Below, piece by piece: positions 9,070 through 17,144 of a stretch of 64,000 bases of DNA (within the stretch, counting starts at the first letter, position 1; each line of letters opens with the position of its first letter). The stretch covers positions 124,001-188,000 of the forward strand of contig NZ_RJJR01000012.1 of NCBI RefSeq assembly GCF_003721595.1, written 5' to 3'. This DNA comes from Hanamia caeni (GTDB lineage Bacteria; Bacteroidota; Bacteroidia; Chitinophagales; Chitinophagaceae). The position numbers were made by a program, and so were the translations under genes. Under the pieces are notes generated by a model, which was not told the DNA's origin, searched no databases, and saw nothing but the letters and a program-made list of their open reading frames with translations.

Positions 9070-10080
9070 ATGAAAATAAGCAATGAAACAAAGGTAGGAG
9101 TGCTTGCAGTGGTTTGTGTGGCGTTGTTGATTGTAGGGTTCAGATTTTTAAAAGGAAAGGGGATATTCAAAAAGGAAACGCACATCTATGCAGTCTATTC
9201 AGATGTGCAGGGATTAAAGCAATCAAATCCTGTGGTGATTAACGGCATGCAGATCGGACGGATTGCCAACCTGGATGGCGGAAAAGATATGAAGCATATT
9301 CTGGTTACTGTTTCTCTTACCAAAGATGTCAACATCCCCAAAAATTCATTGGCGGTAATTAATCCTAACTTGTTAGGCAGCCCCACCATGGAAATCCAGC
9401 TTGGCGATGCTACTACTTATCTGAAAAATGGCGATACCTTGCTGACAACGCTCAGCGCCGGCGCTTTTGACGAAGCAATGAAGATTATTAACCCCGTTTT
9501 ATATGAAGTAAAAAATGCGGTCAAGTCTCTAGATTCGGTTCTGACTACCGTCACTACGGTATTTGATGTGAGGACGAAAGATAATATCCAAAGCATCCTC
9601 GCGAATGTGAATACAGCCACAGCCTCTTTTGTTCTTACTTCGGAATCTTTGCGAAAGATTGTGGATGTTCAGAATGGCTCGCTGGCCAGGTCACTGCAAA
9701 ACATGGAAAAATTCACTTCAAATCTCAATGACAACAATGCACAGCTCGATAGCATCATAAATAACACACAGTTGTTAACCCGCAATCTTTCGGCTATTAA
9801 TTTAAAACAAACGATGGATTCCCTTCAAATTGCTATTAATAATTTTAAAACCGGTGCAGAAAAAATAAACAGCAAGGATGGCTCCTTAGGCCTTTTACTA
9901 AATGACAAAACTTTATACCATAATCTTGAAAGCACTTCTGACAAATTAAATATCCTCCTGGATGACATAAGAGTGCATCCGCGCAGGTATTTAAACATTT
10001 CAGTGTTTGGAAAAAAAGACAAAGGCAATTATCTCACAGCCCCTTTGATAGATGATAGCATAAAAGCGGTAAAACAATAA
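9070..10080 (+). CDS. MCE-domain (MlaD-like) lipid-transport protein
   Basis: A 336-residue single-pass inner-membrane protein. The N-terminal segment (residues about 9-24) anchors it, and the MCE domain follows at about 37-115 (VYSDVQGLKQSNPVVINGMQIGRI, NPNLLGSPTMEIQLG). The rest is an extended, largely helical tail with spaced Asn/Leu-rich segments. MCE proteins form hexameric rings or tubes that carry phospholipids across the periplasm with an ABC permease and ATPase; no mlaE/mlaF genes are in the window, so its partners must be elsewhere. One base separates it from the OstA-like gene, so they are almost certainly co-transcribed, linking lipid and LPS transport. Confidence 0.9.
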   Translation: MKISNETKVGVLAVVCVALLIVGFRFLKGKGIFKKETHIYAVYSDVQGLKQSNPVVINGMQIGRIANLDGGKDMKHILVTVSLTKDVNIPKNSLAVINPNLLGSPTMEIQLGDATTYLKNGDTLLTTLSAGAFDEAMKIINPVLYEVKNAVKSLDSVLTTVTTVFDVRTKDNIQSILANVNTATASFVLTSESLRKIVDVQNGSLARSLQNMEKFTSNLNDNNAQLDSIINNTQLLTRNLSAINLKQTMDSLQIAINNFKTGAEKINSKDGSLGLLLNDKTLYHNLESTSDKLNILLDDIRVHPRRYLNISVFGKKDKGNYLTAPLIDDSIKAVKQ

Positions 10081-10081
10081 T

Positions 10082-12268
10082 ATGTTTTGTAAGCTGAAAT
10101 ATTCCGTACTTATTTTTTTTTTATTATTTACAAATATTTCCTTTGGCCAGGTAACCCCGGCTCAAAATCCGCCTGAGGCCGACACAGTAAGAGAATTTGA
10201 GATTATCCGCGGGCCAAGTATGCGGGCTATTAAAATCGATTCGGTTACTACCTTACAAACCATCGCCGGAGGCGCCATAATCAAACAAGGCTCTACGATT
10301 TTTCACAGCGACAGCGCCGTGGTGAATCCCGTCACTCATATTATGGAAGCGTTTGGAAATATTGAAATTAACCAGGCCGATACGGTGCATACTTACAGTC
10401 AGTACCTTAAATATCTTGGCGTTGAAAAAATTGCCTATCTAAAAAACAAAGTAAAGCTCACGAATAAAAGTGGTACTCTTTTTACAGATGATCTTGATTA
10501 CAATCTTCAGACTGGTATCGGAAATTTTCATAATGGTGGAAAAATAATAGAAGGGAAAAGCGTAATTACCAGCCGTGAAGGAACCTATTATGACGATACG
10601 AAAGATATTTATTTTAAGAAAAACGTAAAGCTGGACGAGCCTCAAAAGCATATTCGCGCCGATTCACTTTTGTATAACATGCAAACCAGGCAAGGTACAT
10701 TTATAAGCCCCACCCATATCAAAACTCCGGAGGTGGAAGTGAATACTTCCAGCGGAACATACGATTTGAACAGCGGCAATGCCTTTTTCACCAACCGTGC
10801 TACCGTAAAAGACAGCAGCGGAAGATTGTATTCGGCCAATACCATGGCCCTGGAAAATAAAACAGGTAATGCCCAGTTGGAAGGAAATGCGGTAATTATT
10901 GACTCTGCAGGCGGCTACACGATTATAGCCAACCAGGTTTTTATGAATAAGAATAAGAATTCTTTTCTTGCCACAAGAAAGCCTGTTCTGATTATCAAAC
11001 AAAAGAATGACAGCACCTATATAGCTGCCGATACGATTTATTCCGGATTTACGGCTTTTGTAAAAAATAAAAATGAAGTCTTGCAGAAAGATTCAATGGT
11101 GAATGTGAATGTATCAGAAAATAAAAAAGTAGAGGAAACACTGGCCACCGATTCGACGGCAGAATTTTTTCTTCAACAGCGCCAAAATAAAAGTGACTCG
11201 GCAAAGAAAATCCTTCCTGGTGATTCATTGAATATTCACAGAGATTCTTTGACTCAAATAAAAAATCTTCCTGGTTTAAACGAGGCAAGCAAACGAAACG
11301 ATACTACTCTTTTTATTCCTGAACAGCCTCCAAAGCAGCCGATTCCACAGAAAGATTCTTTGAGCAACAAAACAGACACTACAAATAAATTGATTCCAGA
11401 GGAATTATCTTTATCAGAAAAAAAGAAAAGACGGCGCAAAAAGAACCGTACCATTGCGCCGGCAAAAGACTCTGCGATAGTTAGCGCTACGCTGCCTAAA
11501 GATTCATCTTCGGCTGATAATCCTGCACGGATTATATTGCAAAAACTAACCAATGATTCTTCCATGCACGAAACGAAAGCTGATTCAGCAATTACAGACT
11601 CGTTGCAGGCAGATTCATTAAAAGCATTACGGGGAAAGCTTCCTGATAGTTTAAAAACTATAGAAAAATCAATTACAGATTCATCGAATAAGGCGGATAC
11701 TTCTATAAGATATTTTCTCGCCTTTCATCATGTGAAAATTTTTAATGACTCGCTTCAAAGTGTGTGTGACAGCCTTTTTATATCTTCCAAGGATTCTGTA
11801 TTCCGATTGTATTACAGCCCTGTGGTATGGAGCGGCAATACGCAAATCGCCGGTGATACGATTTTTCTTTATACCAAAAATAAACAGCCTGAAAGGTTGT
11901 ATGTTTTTGAAAATGGAATGATAGTGAACCGGACGAAAGAAGGATTTTTTAACCAAATGGCAGGCAAAACGATTAATGGATATTTTATCGATGGGAAAAT
12001 AGATTATATGCGCGTGAAAGGCAGCCAGGCTGAGAGTATTTATTATCTCCAGGATGAAGACAGCGCCTACATCGGTATGAACAGGGCCATCGGCGATGTG
12101 ATTGATTTGTATTTTAAAAACGATGATATTATTAAGGTGCTTTTTGTCAATTCTGTTGAAGGCAAAATGTATCCTATGAGCCAGATCCCTGAGGATCAGC
12201 GAAAGTTAAAAGATTTTAAATGGCTTGATAGTGAACGGCCTAAAAACCGCGCTGAATTGTTTGAGTAA
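10082..12268 (+). CDS. OstA/LptA-like periplasmic LPS-transport protein with a Ser/Asp-rich insert
   Basis: A 728-residue exported protein (signal peptide to about residue 22, NISFGQ). Residues about 40-330 are a long OstA/LptA-type beta-jellyroll built of repeated strands (HSDSAVVNPVTHIMEAFGNIEI, LEGNAVIIDSAGGYTIIANQ). Residues about 340-540 are low-complexity and Ser/Asp/Lys-rich, with many DS pairs and one very basic patch (KKKRRRKKN near 447). A second folded segment resembling OstA strands resumes at about 541 to the end. It is much larger than Proteobacterial LptA (about 185 residues). By family it should bridge LPS between the inner membrane and LptD. It follows the MCE gene by 1 bp. 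Confidence 0.8.
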   Translation: MFCKLKYSVLIFFLLFTNISFGQVTPAQNPPEADTVREFEIIRGPSMRAIKIDSVTTLQTIAGGAIIKQGSTIFHSDSAVVNPVTHIMEAFGNIEINQADTVHTYSQYLKYLGVEKIAYLKNKVKLTNKSGTLFTDDLDYNLQTGIGNFHNGGKIIEGKSVITSREGTYYDDTKDIYFKKNVKLDEPQKHIRADSLLYNMQTRQGTFISPTHIKTPEVEVNTSSGTYDLNSGNAFFTNRATVKDSSGRLYSANTMALENKTGNAQLEGNAVIIDSAGGYTIIANQVFMNKNKNSFLATRKPVLIIKQKNDSTYIAADTIYSGFTAFVKNKNEVLQKDSMVNVNVSENKKVEETLATDSTAEFFLQQRQNKSDSAKKILPGDSLNIHRDSLTQIKNLPGLNEASKRNDTTLFIPEQPPKQPIPQKDSLSNKTDTTNKLIPEELSLSEKKKRRRKKNRTIAPAKDSAIVSATLPKDSSSADNPARIILQKLTNDSSMHETKADSAITDSLQADSLKALRGKLPDSLKTIEKSITDSSNKADTSIRYFLAFHHVKIFNDSLQSVCDSLFISSKDSVFRLYYSPVVWSGNTQIAGDTIFLYTKNKQPERLYVFENGMIVNRTKEGFFNQMAGKTINGYFIDGKIDYMRVKGSQAESIYYLQDEDSAYIGMNRAIGDVIDLYFKNDDIIKVLFVNSVEGKMYPMSQIPEDQRKLKDFKWLDSERPKNRAELFE

Positions 12269-12317
12269 TTTATTCTGTATTGCAAAAGCATAGTGAATCA
12301 ATAAATACATCGCTTTT

Positions 12318-12325
12318 TATTTTTG
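12318..12325 (+). promoter_or_regulatory. Candidate -7 box for the GH2 gene
   Basis: TATTTTTG matches TAnnTTTG exactly, 50 bp before the ATG at 12376. No -33 partner was recognised. Confidence 0.35.
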
Positions 12326-12375
12326 ATAAAAACGTGTAAGCATTGCTGTTATCATCAGCATTTAAACCAATTGAT

Positions 12376-15144
12376 ATGAGCAAGAAAATCTTTGGATTTT
12401 TATTTGCGCTGAATTTTATTTGCGTGTTCCCCTCGTTCAGCCAGCAAACCATCATTAAATATTTATCCGGCACAGATAAAGACCATACAGTATTATGGGA
12501 TTTTTATTGCACAGGCGGCAGCCACAGCGGTAAATGGACTACTATTCCTGTGCCTTCGTGCTGGGAGTTGCAGGGATTTGGCAGCTATAATTATGGAAGA
12601 GAAAAAAATCATTCTGATGAAAAGGGCTTGTATAAATTTAGATTTAATGCTGATAAAAACTGGAAAAATAAACAGGTGAATATTGTATTTGAGGGATCAA
12701 TGACGGATACAAAAGTGAAGATAAATGGAAAGTTGACCGGCAAAATACACCAGGGTGCTTTTTATGAATTCAAATATGATATTACATCTCTGCTCAAATT
12801 TGGAAAGTCTAATTTACTGGAAGTGGAAGTGAGCAAGCAATCTGCAAATGCTTCGATAAACAGGGCCGAGCGCGACGGCGACTTTTGGATTTTCGGAGGT
12901 ATTTTCAGACCTGTTTATTTGGAAGTATTGCCCAAAGAACATATTGAAAGGATTGCGATAAACGCTGAATCCGATGGGCATTTAAATTTGCAGGTTTTCA
13001 CTTCTCACATTGAAAAAGATTACTCTTTGCAGGCTGAAATTTCAGGCACAGATGGCGACAAAGCGCTTGATTTAATGTCTAAAAAATTGGACAATACTGA
13101 TTCACTCACGATTCTCGAACATCAATACAATGGAGTAAAATTATGGAGCCCTGAGTTTCCGAATCTCTACACAGCGAAAGTTTCTTTAAAAAACCACGAA
13201 GGAAAAATAGTCCATACCATCGAACAAAAATTTGGATTTCGCACGGTTGAATTACGGCCGCATGCTGGCTTTTATTTAAATGGAAAGAAGGTAATGTTTA
13301 AAGGCGTGGATCACCATAGCTTCTGGCCGGAAAGCGGGCGAACTACCAGTAAAGCGATAAATATTGAAGATATTAATTTAATGAAAGAGATGAATATGAA
13401 TGCAGTAAGGATGTCGCATTATCCACCGGATATCGATTTCCTTGATGCATGCGATTCCATTGGGCTTTTGGTGTTGGATGAATTAACGGGCTGGCAAAAT
13501 TATTACGACGACACTACGGGCCACAGGTTAGTGAAGGAATTAGTGATCCGCGATGTAAATCATCCTTCCGTGGTGATTTGGGACAATGGAAATGAAGGCG
13601 GTTTTAATCGCAACCTGGATAATGATTATGATTTGTATGATCCTCAAAAAAGATTGGTAATCCATCCGTGGGAAAAATTTAACGGCACCAATACCAAGCA
13701 TTATCCTGATTTCAACTACCTGCAAAATACGGCATTGTATGGCACAGAAGTGTACTTTCCAACAGAGTTTCTTCACGGCTTGTATGATGGCGGCCTTGGT
13801 GCCGGATTGGATGACTACTGGAATCTGATGATGCGAATGCCGCTGAGTGCCGGAGGTTTTCTTTGGGTGTTTGCCGATGAGGGAATTGTACGGCGTGACT
13901 TAAACGACAGCATTGATACACATGGCAACAATGCGCCTGACGGAATAGTTGGCCCGCATCGCGAAAAGGAAGGAAGCTTTTTTACCATCAAAGAAATTTG
14001 GTCGCCGGTATACATTAACCAACAATTTATTCCACAAAATTTTGATGGAAAATTATTGGTCGAAAACAGGTACATGTTTACCAACCTGAACCAATGCACG
14101 TTTAAATGGAAGCTGGTAAATTTTGGAAATCCGGATGACGCCATAGTAAAGTCTTCTATAAAAGATGAGGGAACTGTTTTACCAACTTCAATAGAACCGG
14201 GCGAAAGTAAATTTATTGATTTGCATCTGCCTTCCTCGTGGCAATCAAACGATGCACTGTATCTTACTGCGATTGATAATCATCAGAAAGAAATTTTTAC
14301 ATGGAGCTGGCCGCTGCATTCTCCTGCAAATATTGCAAAAAAGTGGTTGCGCACCACTTCACTTGTTTCTGAAATTGAAACTAACAGTGATGCACACACG
14401 TTAATTGTTACCAATGGCAATGTGAAATTTTATTTTAGCAAAACAACCGGTTACCTGCAAAAAGTAACGAAAAACGATTCTGTATTTTCTTTATATCAAG
14501 GGCCTTCTCTCGCTGGTTTTCAGATGCAATTGGATTCGTTTGATTATAAAAAAGAAAATAATGCCGTGGCGGTATATGCACATTATAAAGAAGGAAGAAA
14601 CTGGTTCACGGCGGAATGGACTTTTCGTAGCGGCGAGCCTGCAAAATTATCTTACACTTTCAACCAGAGGGAAGCTGCTGATTTTATGGGAATCACGTTT
14701 CAATATCCCGAAGAGAAAGTGAAGGGCATGCAATGGCTTGGCCGCGGGCCTTATCACGTATGGAAAAACCGTTTAAAAGGTTTGCAATTTAATGTCTGGG
14801 ACAAGGATTATAACAACACAACCACCGGCGAATCGTGGAACTATCCTGAGTTTAAGGGCAATCATCAAAACGTATATTGGGTAAAACTTAAGACCAGCCA
14901 AATTCCTGTCACAATTTTTATGGAAAATGAGAATGTGTTTTTACAGATGTTGAAAACAAATGATCCGAAAGGAGCAGGTAATACAAATACCACAGTGAAA
15001 TATCCGGAGGGAAATATTGGTTTTATGAATGCGATTCAACCTATCGGAACAAAATTTCATAAGGCCGAAGACATGGGGCCGCAAAGCCAGAAAAATGTAC
15101 AATTAAACGCCCCTTATCACGGTGTAATCTGGTTTGATTTTTAA
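12376..15144 (+). CDS. Secreted glycoside hydrolase family 2 (beta-galactosidase-like)
   Basis: A 922-residue exported enzyme. The ATG at 12376 gives a signal peptide (MSKKIFGFLFALNFICVFPSFSQ); an earlier in-frame ATG at 12343 does not. Domain order fits GH2: N-terminal sugar-binding sandwich (VPSCWELQGFG, FWIFGGIFRPVYLEV), immunoglobulin-like domain, and TIM barrel from FKGVDHHSFWPESGR. The acid/base is Glu407 in NGNEGGFN and the nucleophile probably Glu464 in PTEFLHG. A C-terminal small-chain-like domain follows (WLGRGPYHVWKNR). Substrate is not determined; a beta-galactoside or beta-glucuronide-like glycan is possible. No transporter or regulator gene is adjacent. Confidence 0.88.
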   Translation: MSKKIFGFLFALNFICVFPSFSQQTIIKYLSGTDKDHTVLWDFYCTGGSHSGKWTTIPVPSCWELQGFGSYNYGREKNHSDEKGLYKFRFNADKNWKNKQVNIVFEGSMTDTKVKINGKLTGKIHQGAFYEFKYDITSLLKFGKSNLLEVEVSKQSANASINRAERDGDFWIFGGIFRPVYLEVLPKEHIERIAINAESDGHLNLQVFTSHIEKDYSLQAEISGTDGDKALDLMSKKLDNTDSLTILEHQYNGVKLWSPEFPNLYTAKVSLKNHEGKIVHTIEQKFGFRTVELRPHAGFYLNGKKVMFKGVDHHSFWPESGRTTSKAINIEDINLMKEMNMNAVRMSHYPPDIDFLDACDSIGLLVLDELTGWQNYYDDTTGHRLVKELVIRDVNHPSVVIWDNGNEGGFNRNLDNDYDLYDPQKRLVIHPWEKFNGTNTKHYPDFNYLQNTALYGTEVYFPTEFLHGLYDGGLGAGLDDYWNLMMRMPLSAGGFLWVFADEGIVRRDLNDSIDTHGNNAPDGIVGPHREKEGSFFTIKEIWSPVYINQQFIPQNFDGKLLVENRYMFTNLNQCTFKWKLVNFGNPDDAIVKSSIKDEGTVLPTSIEPGESKFIDLHLPSSWQSNDALYLTAIDNHQKEIFTWSWPLHSPANIAKKWLRTTSLVSEIETNSDAHTLIVTNGNVKFYFSKTTGYLQKVTKNDSVFSLYQGPSLAGFQMQLDSFDYKKENNAVAVYAHYKEGRNWFTAEWTFRSGEPAKLSYTFNQREAADFMGITFQYPEEKVKGMQWLGRGPYHVWKNRLKGLQFNVWDKDYNNTTTGESWNYPEFKGNHQNVYWVKLKTSQIPVTIFMENENVFLQMLKTNDPKGAGNTNTTVKYPEGNIGFMNAIQPIGTKFHKAEDMGPQSQKNVQLNAPYHGVIWFDF

Positions 15145-15152
15145 AACAGCCG

Positions 15153-15569
15153 TCAGGTTTGATTGTTATTGTCACTGAGTTCTTCTTCCTTCAGTTTGAT
15201 GTCAGGAAAAAAACTTATCAATAACAAGAGTACACAACTAAAAATGAGAAAATAAATACCATACTGTTTTGTGGGACAAAATCCTTTATAACACGCCGTG
15301 AATATTACATAGGTTTTTAATAGATAGCCAATGTTGAGCGCCTGTAAAAAAATCACGGCTCTTTTTGCCCATATTCTGTTTATAAGAATGAATATGATTG
15401 AGAGCGCCGCGAAAAAAGTAAACACTTTTCCGGGGCGGCCATAAATATTTTTTTCCGAAAAAAAACCGGTAAATGATTTCTGCAAATCCGGGTAATAGGC
15501 CCAGGGCATAAAGCAACTTGCAAAAAGAATAATTGCCGCAGTAACTCCAATAATTTTATAATATTTCAT
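15153..15569 (-). CDS. Small multi-pass membrane protein of unknown function
   Basis: A 138-residue protein with about four membrane segments and a short acidic tail (KLKEEELSDNNNQT). The first segment contains FASCFMPWAYYP, a Cys-Phe-x-Pro-Trp pattern shared loosely with the membrane protein at 61083 (CYFLPWISL). No family recognised. It ends 8 bp from the convergent GH2 gene. Confidence 0.6.
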   Translation of the reverse strand: MKYYKIIGVTAAIILFASCFMPWAYYPDLQKSFTGFFSEKNIYGRPGKVFTFFAALSIIFILINRIWAKRAVIFLQALNIGYLLKTYVIFTACYKGFCPTKQYGIYFLIFSCVLLLLISFFPDIKLKEEELSDNNNQT

Positions 15570-15687
15570 GATGAAGCTTCGAAAAAATTGAGATTTTATT
15601 TGGGTGCAATGTTACTCCAATTTTTCTAATCAGCTTACCACATCGGGATGACCCAATGGTGCCTTTAAGAAAAGAACAAAGTTTTTT

Positions 15688-16926
15688 TTAAAATCTGCGG
15701 CTTATCCCTGCTGAGATATTAAACTGGTTGCCCCTTTCGGAAGGTTTATATTCCTGGTTAATGATGCCCGCACTTATGGAAATGATAGTCCATTTTAAGA
15801 AGGTATGATTAAAATCTGCTGAAATTTTTTTAGAGGAAAGCTTGTTTTCTTTATTACTGAATTGAATATTCTGAGAGTTGTCATCAGGCGAAAAACCCGA
15901 GCCAACTGAAAGCCCAATATAATCATCTGCGCCTTCCAAATAATACCGCGCAGAAAAATTGTACGATTGTGAAATACCGGTTGAAGATGGGGTGAGATAA
16001 GTGCGCGCGGTAAATAAAAAATTACTCCAGTACTTTCCCAAAGAAGCGGTATAAATTTTTGTGCCGCTGGTGAAATACAAATACCGGATGCCTAATTCGC
16101 CCTCAAAGCTTTTCGGCAAGTTGGCATATAACGACATACCGGCCCGGTATCCGGGGAAAACACCAACATCGCCGGAATAACCAAAATTTAGATAGCCATA
16201 AAAAGTTTTGCTTATGTGCGGATAGGCATCTATTTCTGCCTGGAGGCCGTTTGATGAAAAGCGGTTGACATAATTGATTCGTGCTATTACACTTCCCAAT
16301 TTGGTTTGCCTGCTGTATGCTATGCTCGCGAGATTCCAGGCTTTATCAAATTGTTTATCGAAAGAAGAATTTTCGTAACTGATGGTTATTTTATTTTTCA
16401 ATAGTTGCTCTTTAATGGATACCGCCAGCGCGCGGGCTTGCTGATTGTTTGAATTTATCTTTAAAATCTGCCTTGTTATTTCGGCGGCCTCATCAAAGTT
16501 TTTCAAGGCTTTTAAATTCTTTGCTTTCCTCAATAACAGCTCTTCTGAATTTGGAAAATTGATCAATGCATTGTTGCAAATGTCCAGGGCATTCTGGTAA
16601 TTATCATTCCAGTATTCAAGGTCGGCATAAGCAATGCTTGCATCTTCGTTAGGATTTGCATTCAGCACTTTTGTAAAATGCATCCGCGCACTATCGTATT
16701 GATGATCCCATGAATAAATTCTTCCTAAAAAAATATCTACATCCGCATAGCCGGGCGATTTTTCCAGCGCTTCAAATGCCAGTTCCTTGGCTTTTTGATA
16801 ATTTTTGTTTTCAAAAGCCGACTTCCTGGCGTCAGCAAATAATTCATCTGAAGAAAGAGCATTCTGTGCCTGTATCTTAAAAGAAACTGACAACAATATG
16901 AGCAGGGAAACATTAAATTTATTCAT
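15688..16926 (-). CDS. TPR protein with YaiO-family outer-membrane beta-barrel
   Basis: A 412-residue exported protein (signal peptide ending KIQAQ). Residues about 25-190 form tetratricopeptide repeats (SPGYADVDIFLGRIYSWDHQ). From about 195 to the C-terminal Phe (ISRRF) there are alternating amphipathic strands of an outer-membrane barrel, the YaiO-like arrangement. The terminal aromatic residue is the usual signal for barrel insertion. Substrate unknown; family members sit in the outer membrane and are often linked to envelope or exopolysaccharide loci, but nothing next to it confirms that here. Confidence 0.8.
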   Translation of the reverse strand: MNKFNVSLLILLSVSFKIQAQNALSSDELFADARKSAFENKNYQKAKELAFEALEKSPGYADVDIFLGRIYSWDHQYDSARMHFTKVLNANPNEDASIAYADLEYWNDNYQNALDICNNALINFPNSEELLLRKAKNLKALKNFDEAAEITRQILKINSNNQQARALAVSIKEQLLKNKITISYENSSFDKQFDKAWNLASIAYSRQTKLGSVIARINYVNRFSSNGLQAEIDAYPHISKTFYGYLNFGYSGDVGVFPGYRAGMSLYANLPKSFEGELGIRYLYFTSGTKIYTASLGKYWSNFLFTARTYLTPSSTGISQSYNFSARYYLEGADDYIGLSVGSGFSPDDNSQNIQFSNKENKLSSKKISADFNHTFLKWTIISISAGIINQEYKPSERGNQFNISAGISRRF

Positions 16927-17144
16927 AGCATAAGTGAAAGAACAATAACGCTAAAAATGCCGTAGTATTTTGATGATGGTGCAATACAAAAAAAATTAAC
17001 CTGTTGTTAATGCCGCAGAATAAAGATTGCATTTATTTGCTGGTTTACTGTATTGGAACCGATAGGCGCACGCGTTTTTCTCAAATTTCAATTGCTTATT
17101 ACTTTCTATTTTCCTTATTTTACATCCTTAATATTCCAGGCGGC

